A stretch of DNA of 64,000 nucleotides, taken from NCBI GenBank assembly GCA_019279435.1, contig JAAALK010000086.1, positions 20,877,913-20,941,912 on the forward strand. The letters run 5' to 3'. Shown here one piece after another: positions 23,125 to 34,500 of this stretch. Source of the DNA: Zizania palustris (taxonomy: Eukaryota > Streptophyta > Magnoliopsida > Poales > Poaceae). The notes below the pieces were generated by a model. That model ran no database searches and was not told the origin of the DNA. It saw only the letters and a list, made by a program, of their open reading frames with translations. Numbering within the stretch: the stretch's first letter is position 1; each line of letters begins with the position of its first letter. The translations under genes and the position numbers were made by a program.

Positions 23125-24071
23125 CAGTTTAATCAGCAAGAATGTTGTCTTCTGACGAAAGATTCAAGCTCTGGTCTGCCATGTCGAAGCCAGACTTGGT
23201 TACAAGCGAAGTGTACAAAATTTGTACAGGCGAATCTTCTTCTGTCAAAGAAAATGCTTTGCCGAAAAAAATTCCAAGGGCCTGATGGATCCTTTTTTTT
23301 GGCTCAGGATTCCCTTCGTTTTGATCTTTTACTGCACTGCTTAAACTGTCAATTTTGGTCGTGCTTCAGCGACAATATCATGACGAAAACCACACATAAT
23401 GTCGCATACATAGCTTGCCTACAATTTACAAGCGCCAGATTATAAAAAAACGCTATTTTATTATTGTTACTAATGATCCTTACACATGTAAAGCTGTTTA
23501 CAGGAAATGTATTCATGAGCACCAAGTTTGTTTCCGTTTAATGAAATTCCATTGAGTTTGAACTTATTCTTAAATATCATACTCCATGTCATAGTCACCA
23601 ATACTATTACTACCTAAAAATGAAAATATAATTAAACTTGGGAACTGTTTAACCTGAACTGCCAACACCTCATCTTTGGCCTGAATTGAAGTGGTTTTGA
23701 ATGATGCGTAGGTGATCAAGAGTTTTACAACCTCAGAATTTAGAACAAAAATCATCTAACCAGCCATATACGACTGGTTCCACTATCTAAATAAATATAG
23801 CCAGAGATGTCACAATAAATCAGTCACCCATAAGTCTATGACATATCCAAATGGAATGCCATTGCAATTTTAGTAAAATATTCCATGACATATTGTAGGA
23901 TGGTCAAATAAGAAACAGAAGGCTGCTTTCAGTGAATTATTATGCCATTTCCATAATTATTTTAAAAGCCTTACTATTTGATTGCTGTTGATAAGGAGAA
24001 AAAATGAAATAAAAACTTATGGTGAATTTAACATTGGACAATAATGGATTTTTATAAAATTCCCAACAAGA
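23125..24071. other. 3' flank of the BRO1 gene, nothing else recognised
   Basis: The first several hundred bases are probably the BRO1 3' UTR. AATGAAAT and AATAAAT-like words occur near 23540 and 23790. No gene is supported. Confidence 0.5.
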
Positions 24072-24080
24072 GCTTAAAAG

Positions 24081-24357
24081 GATTTTTTAAATAATAATAT
24101 TTTTTTAAAAAAAATCAAATTTGTACGTCCATTTGAAAAATTTGCAAAAATAGCATGCGGTCGGCACTTGAAGTGCCGACTGGTGCCACGTCATCTCCAG
24201 TCGACACTTCAAGTACCGACTGGATGCTACCCCCCTATCAATTCTACCACATCCGCCGATTGGAGATTCAGTCGGCACTTCACACATGCTACTTCTGCAA
24301 ATTTTTGAAACGGGCATATAGATTTATTTTTTAAAAAAATTATTATTTAAAAAAATC
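24081..24357. mobile_element. Mutator-like palindromic MITE, 9-bp TSD
   Basis: The 277-bp element has long AT-rich inverted ends (GATTTTTTAAATAATAATAT / TTATTTAAAAAAATC). Inside, CGGCACTTGAAGTGCCG forms a second hairpin. GCTTAAAAG flanks both sides (24072-24080, 24358-24366), a 9-bp TSD. A related but one-ended fragment starts near 24563. Confidence 0.8.
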
Positions 24358-24366
24358 GCTTAAAAG

Positions 24367-24845
24367 CAGCTTTTGTAGTTGCTATCACTCGTCCTATCAA
24401 CAATATAGGTTCCATGCAAGATACTTGTTATCTCTTCAACAAAAGTCTCGTACCAAAAGAGGCAGCCTTCAATTCTGTTTTGTCATTGAAAATTGCCTTA
24501 TTTATCACCGAACACACAGTTCTAACAAGGCTGAGATGAACAAGGTATTGGAATAATGAATTTTTTAATAATATTTTTTTAAAAAATCAACTCTATATAG
24601 CCGATTCAAAAAATTTCAAAAATAGACGCCGGTTAACTGATCATCGGCCAAATCTTGCTACGTCGGCACTGGTTCAACCGAATCAGGCCACATCCTGTTT
24701 GCCGATGGATGGCTGAACTAGGCCACATCAGCCCGGTTCGGTCAACTATGTATGCCTGAGTGGTTTACCTGTTTCACCGGATGTATATAGCCATGTAGAA
24801 TCACGGTATTTGAAGTTCATTTAAGAATTTTTTTCATTAAATACT
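24367..24845. other. intergenic with a partial relative of the preceding MITE
   Basis: From about 24563 the sequence TTTTTTAATAATATTTTTTT resembles the end of the 24081 element, but no matching right end is visible. No gene is supported. Confidence 0.45.
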
Positions 24846-24853
24846 GTCTCATC

Positions 24854-25742
24854 CATGGTTCTTAAGGGTCGCCTAGGTGACGCCTAGGCGTCTGGCCGAG
24901 TTGCATGGTTGGGTGTCGGCGTCGGCGTCGACCTCGCCTTAGGAGGAGGGCGTATGGCGTCCGCCTAAGCGCGGTATGGCGGGGATGGACGCCCAACGGC
25001 CTGGGACAAGCGCCATACAGGCACCTAGCGCGGGCGCGTGTGAAAAGTTATAGCGTGGTATGAAGCGCGGGAACTTGGGTTGGGAAAAGTAAAAGGAAAC
25101 AGAAGAGAGGGAAACATGCAGAAAGAGAGGATAGAGGGGGAAGAGAGGGTCAGGAAACAGGCGGCGGCGCCCCGACCCTAGGCAGCTTCTTCGGCGCTGA
25201 ATAATGTCCTCTCCATATCTGCGTCCGACATCCTCTCTAGCTGCTCCAATGCCCACCACTCTAGAGTCTAGGGTTGCAGTGCTCCAGATCTGCTGCGCCT
25301 AGTGCCCTCTCTAGCTGCTCCAATGCTCCACCACGCCCGACTCCAGTGCTTCCCCACTCCATTTGTTGTGGCTCCAGTGCTCCACCACTCTCAGAGTCTA
25401 GATCTCCAGTTGTGCCAACTTTTCAAAGTCTTCAACCCTTCAGTCAAACTGTCAGTACTCACTGTACTGGTCACTACTCAGTACAGTGTTGTAACTGTTG
25501 TGTGCTATTGTGTTGTAAAGTGTTGTATATGCTCCTAAATTGCTGCATGGGACATGAGAAGAGAAGAGTGGTCATATCATTGAACATACTAAGGTTATAT
25601 GTTACACCACTAATAAAATCTGTAGCATTTATATGTTAGGATGTGCGTATGGCGTCGCTTCGCCGCGCGCCTAACTCGCCTAGACGACTGGAAGGGGATA
25701 GGTTGCCGCACCGCGCCTCGCCGTACCGCCTTAAGAACAATG
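24854..25742. mobile_element. non-autonomous hAT element, 889 bp
   Basis: Termini CATGGTTCTTAAGG and CCTTAAGAACAATG are inverted repeats with one mismatch. GTCTCATC is duplicated on both sides (24846-24853, 25743-25750), the 8-bp TSD of hAT elements. Subterminal CGCCTAGG-like words recur. No transposase is encoded. Confidence 0.85.
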
Positions 25743-25941
25743 GTCTCATCATGTCCTCTACATGAACTATTCTACAACAAAACAGTAGGACCCAACAAGT
25801 AAACAAGATGCAAAACACGAGCAGAAGTAAGGTTCACTTGCAAATAGGGAAGCAAGTGGTTTCAAGTTCTAACGCAATGAACTACAAATTTGCATTAGTA
25901 AACTAACATTACAAATATTTAAAGTTGGGTCAAGCCCATAC

Positions 25942-26101
25942 CTTAGGCATAACAGTGCATTTGGAACGACTTTTGGCAGTATCAAACATTCAAAAGTATG
26001 GGAAGCAGCAGCTGCTACAAGTCCTGAGCAGCCTGCAGCAAAACTAGAAGCAACATTGGATACAAGGCTTGATTCTTCTCGTTTTCTGACAAGAACAGAA
26101 A
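25942..26101 (-). pseudogene. mitochondrial carrier (SLC25-like) exon remnant
   Basis: On the minus strand an exon-like block with a splice acceptor (TTTGCAG) before it and a donor (AAG/GTATGG) after it encodes a stretch ending ...AAGCSGLVAAAASHTF, then, in another frame, DTAKSRSKCTVMPK. Together TFDxxKxR resembles the PxDxxKxR signature of mitochondrial carriers with proline replaced. The two parts are separated by an 8-bp insertion (GAATGTTT in minus-strand sense, near 25980) that breaks the frame. A further possible upstream piece lies at about 26162-26262 on the same strand. No downstream carrier exons were found and a hAT element sits 192 bp away, so this is probably a broken copy. The family call is from recalled motifs. 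Confidence 0.42.
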
Positions 26102-26767
26102 CTGCAAATGTTAGACTATACCAAATGTGACCAAGAAAAGCAGTTTTATCTTTACTACCTGGGTTGAGGCTTCATATGTCCGCATCACCGATAAACCGGA
26201 GCCGGAAGGCGCCCATGAGAGCAGCTCCACCACCTGGTAGAGCTCCATCTTCTGCTTGGATGCCCACCGCAGTCAACTGCACAGGATGACAGTACGGACC
26301 AAATCAAGCCATGAGAAGTGAGAAGGGACAGACGTACAGTACAGCTTCCGCAAGAGAATCTGCAGGAGTCGAACGAAGGGTCCTACAGTGTCGAGCGAGT
26401 GGACGGCGAATGTTGAGGCGCTGATCGCCGCTGCGCCGCCGCCGCTCCATCATTTGCGGCGAACTAGAGCTCCGCGAAGCCGTGGTGGTGCAGAGGTCGC
26501 GAGCCCATCCTCGAGCGCGACGGCCCAGCCCACAGCCGGGTAAACCTCCCCCTCTTCGCACGAATCTCGACGTGATTGGACGGTTGTGAAAACACTGACC
26601 GGCGTCGGACTCGGGTCCAAATTTGCTTCCAACGATGACGCCGGCCCACTTGACCACGTCCACATTCCAACGGACGCCGCGCCGCCGGTTGCTCCCGCTC
26701 TCGCCGTCGCCGCCCGGGAGGAAGAGAGAGAGGTGATAGCCTGCTCCTGCTCTAGCTCTACCCTTCG
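26102..26767. promoter_or_regulatory. upstream region of MIA40 and of the divergent carrier remnant
   Basis: GC-rich, no coding exon with firm support. It would contain the MIA40 promoter and 5' UTR. No clear TATA box was seen near the expected distance. Confidence 0.35.
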
Positions 26768-28757
26768 ATGGGCCAAGGTCTGAGCCAGCCCGCCCAGGCG
26801 GTGGAGGAGCCTTCGCCACCTACCGCCGAGGCGTCGCCGTCGCCGTCGCCTTCTCCTGCCCCAGCGTCCTCTTCCTTCGAGGCGCTCGCCGCAGGTACAT
26901 GCCACAACTCTGAATATTATGAGTCGGTGGAGATTTTCTCGCGCACTCGTATCCCCTTTTTTCGAGGTGAATCCACGGTCCTCTCATGAGTCATGATTTT
27001 TCGTTGAGCTGCAGTAGCCGCGCTAGGTTGTCGTGTTGCTTTCGATTTGGGAAGCTTTGGTCGAAGTGGAACTCTATGGCCGGTAGTACCATTCTAACTC
27101 CTAGATAGTTTTGGTTAGCAAGCAATGTGTCGTCCTACTCCAGTGTGATACTGATGTGCCCATATCGATACTCTTGTATGTGATTATGCAGCCCTGACCA
27201 CTTGTCTGGATAGTGTCATAGTGAGCTGATGATATCTAACCAATCCATGAATTGATATGTACATTCAATCATTCATGCTGGATAGTGTCGTCATGCATGT
27301 GGTTAATAATACTGTAACTTGTAGTTTATACTTTGTTCCCCACACCTTAATCCATTGGTAAGCAACCTTTGGCCTCCCCCTCGGTAATTTAATACATCCT
27401 GGGCCAGATGAGATGCCGAGCTATAATCCACCATTGTTGGCAAATCTACCGATCTAAGTTCCATGCTAGCTGTCCCAAAATTACTGCAATGTCCAGAAAT
27501 TTTATGCATTTTTTAAAAGTGTATCACTCATATCATCCTTATTCTCTCGTGCTGTCATCCTGATGTTTGATTCTTTACATGCACAGAGGCAATGTCATTT
27601 GGTGAGGATGACAATGAGGTATGCCACTTTATTTTGCTTCTGAATAGGATGCTTATATATCAGTATATCACTATCCTATTTGCTGCACTATTTCTTGGCA
27701 CCCTGTATGATCAGTGAAATTATATTTTGTGTATTCAGTCAATTGATGTGAAGGTACAGAAAGCCCTGGACTGTCCGTGTGTATCTGAGTTGAAAAATGG
27801 TCCCTGTGGAAGTCAATTTGTTGATGCATTTTCCTGCTTCCTGAAGAGCACAGAAGAAGAGAAGGTGATATTTATTTCTCCGTGTCATCGAGCTTCTTGC
27901 AATGCAAATTCATGATGCAAGTTACCTTCATGCATATTATCATGCTAATAATATATTCGTGATTTCATGGGTAACTTAGATCAACATAAGAACACATTAA
28001 TAAGTTATTTTCCAGCATTTGTATTGATATTCGATTTTGTTTCCAACTGATTCAGCCTGGTACCATGTCTTCCATGAGTAATGTAGAAAATGTGTTGTGT
28101 TAATAATTGTGTACATTCATAAAAACTTAAAAAGTCCTCAAGTTGTTGGACCTGAGTTCTGTAGGAAATGCATTGTATTACTTGTGTACATACATAAAAG
28201 GCCCTGAAGTTGTTAATCTATCAGATAGAACAGAATTGGTTACATAACAATGTTAATGTAACACAGATTCATTTAATTAAAGGCACCTGTTAGGCTGTTA
28301 CAACGTATGTATAAAATCCCAAGAATTGGCTGTTATTCACAGTTGAAAGAATATTGACATACAAGCTCTAACTTGATTGAACACAAGTTCTTTTGTTTTT
28401 TACTTCAGATGTGAGTTTCTATATGCTCTGCCTGTTATAATGTTTCACAAAGTTTGAACCATTTTAACTTAAGATCCAATCATTTGTATGTACAAATCAC
28501 ATTTTACATTATGCTCCTGGTAACTTTGTGCTTCAACGTTTAATTGTCCTGAATATTGACTAGAACATTGCACTCTGTCTTTGCAGGGATCAGATTGTGT
28601 GAAACCTTTTATCGCATTGCAGGACTGCATCAAAGTCAATCCAGAGGCGTTCTCTAAGGAGATTCTCGAAGAAGAGGAGAATGACGAGGAGGCTGAGAAA
28701 TCCAACCTGAAAGTTAGAGCACCTGCATGGTCTAGGGAATCCAGGCCAAAGCTTTGA
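26768..28757 (+). CDS. MIA40: mitochondrial intermembrane space import and assembly protein 40, 151 aa, 4 exons
   Basis: Exons 26768-26894, 27587-27618, 27739-27864 and 28587-28757 join in phase (456 nt). The CHCH core holds the redox-active CPC pair (C65, C67) and twin CX9C motifs (C76-C86 and C99-C109), exactly the MIA40/CHCHD4 pattern. MIA40 oxidises incoming cysteine-rich proteins in the mitochondrial intermembrane space, being re-oxidised by ERV1 in the disulfide relay. The N-terminus is Pro/Ser-rich and lacks a membrane anchor, as in plant and animal forms and unlike yeast. An acidic region (EILEEEENDEEAE) follows the CHCH domain. The protein ends PKL, which fits a plant peroxisomal PTS1 tripeptide. 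Confidence 0.93.
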
Positions 28758-29168
28758 TGGATCGTGTGGGGTTAGCTGATACACTGACACAGGCATTCCT
28801 CCCGTTGACGTACTCTTGTTTCTCCTATAAAATCTTCTGTCGTAAATCGATTTGAGTTAGCAATGAAGCCTCCAAGACTCTTCAGCAGAAAAAATAAATC
28901 ATGTGGTAGAAATACTTCCACAGATTTTTTTAGAACAAAAACACGGTACTATTCAAATGGATAGCTGACGAACCTGTACTTTGGCTTGGTAACAGCTTTG
29001 AATGTCTTCATCAAAAGGCAGCTCTGAATGATAGCAGATACTGTTTGAGCTTGGGAGCTTGTGATCTGTGAACTGATGATACAATTGCATTGCCTTTTTG
29101 GTGATCTTTACGTGAAATTTGGACATAGAGATTTGTGTACAATCTGACAGCATATATGAATGTGACTG
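28758..29168. other. 3' flank of MIA40
   Basis: Probable 3' UTR up to the LTR element. AAAATAAATC near 28891 is a possible polyadenylation signal. No other feature. Confidence 0.45.
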
Positions 29169-30547
29169 TGTCATGACCTCGGATTATGGGTCGGAGGGCC
29201 TAGCTTGCTTGTGAATAATATGATGTGGTATTGTTCACATGAATAGTATCACCGGTACTGTTGAATTCGGCCAAAGAAGGAAAGATAAACAAGGAGATTA
29301 TAAGTATCAATTAAATAGATTTGATTAGCAAGGAGATCAGAAGTATCAATTAAATAGATTTGATTTGATTAGCTCTTAAGTTAGCATCTCAGTGATTTAG
29401 TTTTTTTATTTCCATTGTTAGTGGGGTTGGTGTTGAGGGCCTCAATAGGAGTTTATGTCATTGAGTATTCAGTTTAGACTTTGCTTCCTTGTATTCCTTG
29501 CCTCCTCGTTGCGTCGCCGCAACAACACTACTGCGACGATGAGGTCTAGGCCCTCAACCAACTACCTTATTTTAGTGTAATTCATGAAGATTAGTTCCTT
29601 CCAATTTTACAGAAGTCCCAGCCGGTGACAACTTGATATTAGAGCGTATTGAGTCTACTTTCGTTGTCATGAGCACGCTAGCCAGCACCGGGTTAGGGAC
29701 CAAAATTGAAAAGGATTTGAAGGTAATCCTCAATCAGCAATCATCAATTATGAAGGGTCTAGACACCATCAAGAAGAAGTTGTAGCCGATCCAACCTTTG
29801 GAGGAGAGAGTAGCCACACTAGAAGTGATTGTCTAACCCTAGGCATCACCCCTTGTCGACTGCTGAAGTGTCCAGTCAGGATGGCCTTCCGGCACGTAAC
29901 CAAGGAGGGGGGTACAAAGACGACGAGGATCACTCAGACCCACCTCCTCTCCATCGGGACAGAAGACGTCCTGGATCTCCAATGGCGGTGGCAGGACCGA
30001 CAAAGCTAGGGGGTGTGCCCAACGTGTCCTAGCGGCACCCTCACGTGCACGAGCGATGGCCTGGCCGGTGGTCGGGGGATCGGCGTGGGATGTCTTAGCG
30101 GCACCGACAGCCCAACTCGAGGGCGAGCTAGTTTCCAAGGGGAAAGAGATGACATGGCATCAAATCATGGGTCGGAGGGCTTAGCGCGCCTGTGAACAGT
30201 ACCACCGGTTCTGTAAACAACAAGAGATCTCGCCAAAGAATGAAAGATACCAAAGGAAATCATATAAGTATCAATTAAATATATTTGATTAGCTCTCAAG
30301 TTAGCAAGTCAAGATTTAGTTTGTTATTTTCCATTGTTAGAGGGCTAGTTCTATGTCTATATAAACAAGGCCCCAATAGAAGTTTATGTCATCGAGTATT
30401 CAGTTCAGATTTTGTCTCCCTATATCCCCTGCCTCCTCATCACGTCACCGCAATGATGAGGTTTAGAGCCTCGACCAACTACCTCTTTTTCATATAAATT
30501 AAGAAGATTAATTCCTACTAATTCCGTGAAAATCCCTATCGATGACA
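29169..30547 (+). mobile_element. compact non-autonomous LTR retrotransposon (TRIM-like), 1379 bp
   Basis: Two related direct repeats, 29169-29630 (462 bp) and 30150-30547 (398 bp), begin TGTCATG/TGACATG and end GGTGACA/GATGACA. A primer-site-like TTGATATTAGAGC follows the left one, and AAGGGGAAAGAGA, a polypurine tract, precedes the right one. GACTG flanks the whole (29164-29168, 30548-30552). The internal 519 bp holds only a short gag-like start (ATG 29669, stopped at 29783). Reverse transcriptase and integrase are absent, so it would need an autonomous partner. The LTRs have diverged considerably, so the insertion is old. Confidence 0.75.
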
Positions 30548-30552
30548 GACTG

Positions 30553-31577
30553 ATATTAAAAAACATTGTTAAGTTTACGATAGGAAAAATAACATTTTGA
30601 TCAGATTTCTAAAGAGCGGAATATGACAAAAGCCCAAATATATTAATTTTTATTCCCTAAATTTTATATTTTATATAGAGATCATCCTAAACTCTATGTC
30701 TCCCTAAAAATTAATCAATCAACATTAGTTTCCCTATAATCTTGATCCTTATTTTTTAAATACTATAAATACAGTCTACAATATATAATAAATTTGTATG
30801 AAGCTGTGATACCTTTAAATATGTGTATAGTTCAGTCTAACAACACATAGGGGAGAAAAAACACATGCACAAGAGAAAAAATATGTGCGAACGAAAATAG
30901 GACAGATCAAACTAATATTATATTTGAAAGAGATAATAGTGATTTAGGGAATAGATTAGGAAATAAACTCATTTACGAGAATCGTTGGAGTTTCATTTTT
31001 ATTAAAATAGTTAAATTCAAATTTAATTAACAATATAGATAATTTATGGGGATATAATTATGGGAGAATTGCTCATTTACTACGAAATTTGTTGTCATGT
31101 TCTTGAATGCCACAAAGTTGATACCGTTTGCATTTTTGCCACAAAGTTTATTGATTTATTTAATGTTTTACCATTTTATTATTTATACTTAATTTTCCTT
31201 TTCCTTTTCTATTTTATAAAACTAAATCGCTCCGAAAAAAATAAGTCGCTGTCATGTGCAAAAATTGTTACCAAGTTACTGCACCGCTATGCCGCTGGGA
31301 GCCAAGTCATGCCGCCGCCGCACCATGGCAGCGGCAACGATTCAATTTTGTAAAATAGAAAAAAAAGAGTATAAATGAGAAAAATAGTAAAATAGCAAAT
31401 AAATCAGCAAATTTTGTGGCAAAATTACAAACGATATCAAATTTGTGGTATGGCAATAAACTTTGTGGTAAAGCAATTCTCCATGTAATTATTTGTCACA
31501 GAGTGATCCAACGAACAGTTCTTCGCCCCTCCGGCCCTCCACCCCGATAAGCTCTAATCGCCACACCGCCAGCCTCC
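30553..31577. other. intergenic; upstream region of the following gene
   Basis: Mostly AT-rich. Inverted words around 31060 and 31480 (TGGGAGAATTGCTC / AGCAATTCTCCATG) suggest another MITE spanning about 31060-31484, with ends read only loosely. The promoter and 5' UTR of the next gene should lie in the last 100 bp. Confidence 0.4.
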
Positions 31578-34500
31578 ATGGCGACCACCTCCTTCCAGGC
31601 GCTCACTACCCCCGTCGCCGGCGACGGAGCCCACCTCCGCCGAGGACCCCTCGCACTTCCTTTCCCTACCAGCACAATTACAAAGCCCCTTCGGCGGTCG
31701 ACACCCCTCCTTGTCGCCCGGGCCAAGCGCCCCGGCAGCCGGACCGCAGCAGCCTCTCGGCAGCCCGCGAACCCAAGCGCTGCCCAGAAGCGGGAGACCG
31801 ATGAGGAGGTGGAGGTGGAGGAGGAGATGCCGTGGATCCAGGACAAGGCGCTGGACCTAGTGGAGTTCACCGGCACAGTCACGCAGGCCATACCGGGGCC
31901 GCGCGTTGGCTCCAGCCCCGTGCCGTGGCTCCTCGCCGTGCCGCTCGCGTACGTCGGCGTGTCGTTTGTACTCGCCGTCGTCCGCACCGTCCGCAGGTTC
32001 ACCTCCCCGCGCACCCAGAAGAAGCGGAGGGTAAGTGTTCGTGTCAAAAGAAATCATGTAACATAGTGGGGAACTGGGAAGTGACGCGATTCGGAGTACA
32101 ATTAATCTTATATCATAAGGTAGCTGCTCTATAAAATCGAAGATTATTCTATTCTATTACGTTTTACGTTTTCTAGATGATCTGTTTTGTATTTAATACA
32201 GATTGCAGAAGTTGCATACTTCTATCAAGATCGAGTTTTAACTTTGTGTAAATCTAGGTACATTGTGGGGAATAGTAATTCCTTTGGATCAATCTAGCAT
32301 TTAGCGTGTGTTTGGTTCGAGGGACCAAATGAGATGGGATGGGACGAGCCTATTTTCAATGGTGTTTGGTTAAGGGACAAAGGGGATAGGGTATCCCACC
32401 AGAGGAATATTCTAGGTTATTCCCCAAAAATGAGGATACTTCTATCCCTGGAAAACGAGCTGACGGAGCCATCCCACTTTTGCTCCGTCCACTCGAAACG
32501 GCGCGGGGCAGGCAGTGGCTCGGGGTGGTGGCCAGAGCAGGCGATGACTCGAGGCGGCGGCCAGGGCAGGAGGTGTTCCGGGGCGGCAGGCAAGTGTGCT
32601 CCATGCGGCCACCAGGGCAGGCGACTCGGGGTGGCGATTGAGACAGGCGGCGACCGGGGCAGGCGACGACTCGGGGCAAGAAACCAGGGCAGCCGATGAC
32701 GACCGAGCTAGGCGTCCGGAGGCAGCGGACGGCGGCAGGCGGCGACTCGGGGCGGTCGGGGCGATGATTCGGGGTGGGCAACCAAGGCAGGTGACGACGA
32801 TCGAGCCAAGCGATTGGGGGCGGAGGACGGTGACGAACGGCGCCGGGGATGAGAGTGGATGAGTGTGAGAGATAGAGGAAGAAGAAAAATGATAGTATGA
32901 CATATGGGACCCGCATAATGACAGGCGGGGCCCACAAAAATTGTTGTAACGGAGTTAAAATTGTCATCGTCCTATTTTTCTCAACCTACTAACCAAACAG
33001 AAAACAAGGACATCCTCATCCCACACAATCAAACATGAGATGGGATGATCCCATCCCAAAAAATTGGAACGTGACTATCCCATCCCACTTTATCTCGAAA
33101 CCAAATGGACCCTTAGTATTTTGCGTTGGAGGTTACCTCTTAGTCAGTGACTCTAGGCGATGGGAACAATAGGAAATTCTATATTTGCAAGTTTATCTCT
33201 ATGCATAAAGTTCTTGTATATCACATGAGTGTGTTTGGTTCAAGAGCGAGGTGGAATGGAATGGATCCATTCCATTTTGGGGGGATGGAATGGTTTCATC
33301 CCTCTTTTGATGATTGTTTGGTTTGAGGATGGAACCATTCTGTTTTTTGTTTGGTTGGAGAATCCCACCTCTCTCAACCCCATTTGTGACTGTACCGTTC
33401 CCTGGTGGCTTCTTCAGCATGCTGCCGAGCCCCGCCTGTGTGGCAGCTGTGTCCTAGGTGCTGGGGAGAATGGCTGCAAGTTTGAGTTTGACTGCTCCTC
33501 AGAGGTTCCTTTGATGCTGCAGTTTAGTGAGCTGAAAGGACTATATTCACTTCATGCAATGCTTTTTTCAATCATTCATAAGTTCACTCTTTCTGTGCCT
33601 CTGCAGATGCAAAGCATGTTTTTTTTCCTGAGTTTGCTTCCTTTATTTGTTGTAATATTGACCTTGGCTTTATTTTCTCAAATTTCCCCTTTATAACTAT
33701 AAATAATTTATAGAACTTATGGTGCTATACCTTGTTGGTACGTAATGGTAAAGCGGTGTTCCTTTGCAGGTGAGTAAGAATATATTCTTGCTGAAGTCAC
33801 TAGATGAGCTGTTTCAGAATGACAGGGAGGCGGTGGATTTTCCAGCTCTCCAAGAACTAATGGAAAAGGTGTGCCCTTGATTCAACGATTATTCTTGTGA
33901 GTTGATCATATATTTGACTAGTGCTATAATATGCTTGCTTTATTTTCTCTACAGATGGATGGTAAATCTATTTTAACCAGTGTTACTTAACTATATATCT
34001 TATTATGACAGCCAGCTGATGATAGTAGTTCATCGGTAATATTGGTAACTTGTGGAAAAATATGTAGACTTCTAGCCACCCTGTGGTTATGGTCTAGATT
34101 AGAAATTCTCCTGCACAGATCAGAATAATGATTTTGACATAGTAAAGTGTTAGTTTTTTGCACCAGTGCATCTGTTGTTGATATCTGCTTCTCTTTGAGG
34201 AATGATTTACTTTTCTATTTAGTGGCAAAGCTATCTACCCATTGTGAATAGTGCACACAAATGATTTTGTTGTTGTTTTTGGCATGTCTTCAGACGGGAT
34301 TTGACATGGATGATGTAATCAGAAAGTACATCCGATACACACTGAATGAAAAAACATTCAACGCTGATGCAATCGTAGATCTCATACATCTTAGAAAAGC
34401 ATCGATGTTAAAAGATTCTGAAGTTGCTGAAATTTTGAATGAGATTTCAAGACGAATCATCCAGGAAAAAGGTATTGCTCCTTCTTTGGTCTGATTCTGC

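Noticed and set aside
26304..26905. Minus-strand frames of 151 and 171 codons opposite the MIA40 first exon
   Set aside because: Low-complexity Arg/Gly-rich products from GC-rich sequence; MIA40 on the plus strand explains the region.
33226..33420. GTGTGTTTGGTTCAAG...GGAATGGAATGG segment as another MITE in intron 1
   Set aside because: It resembles a MITE left end, but no matching right end or TSD was found.
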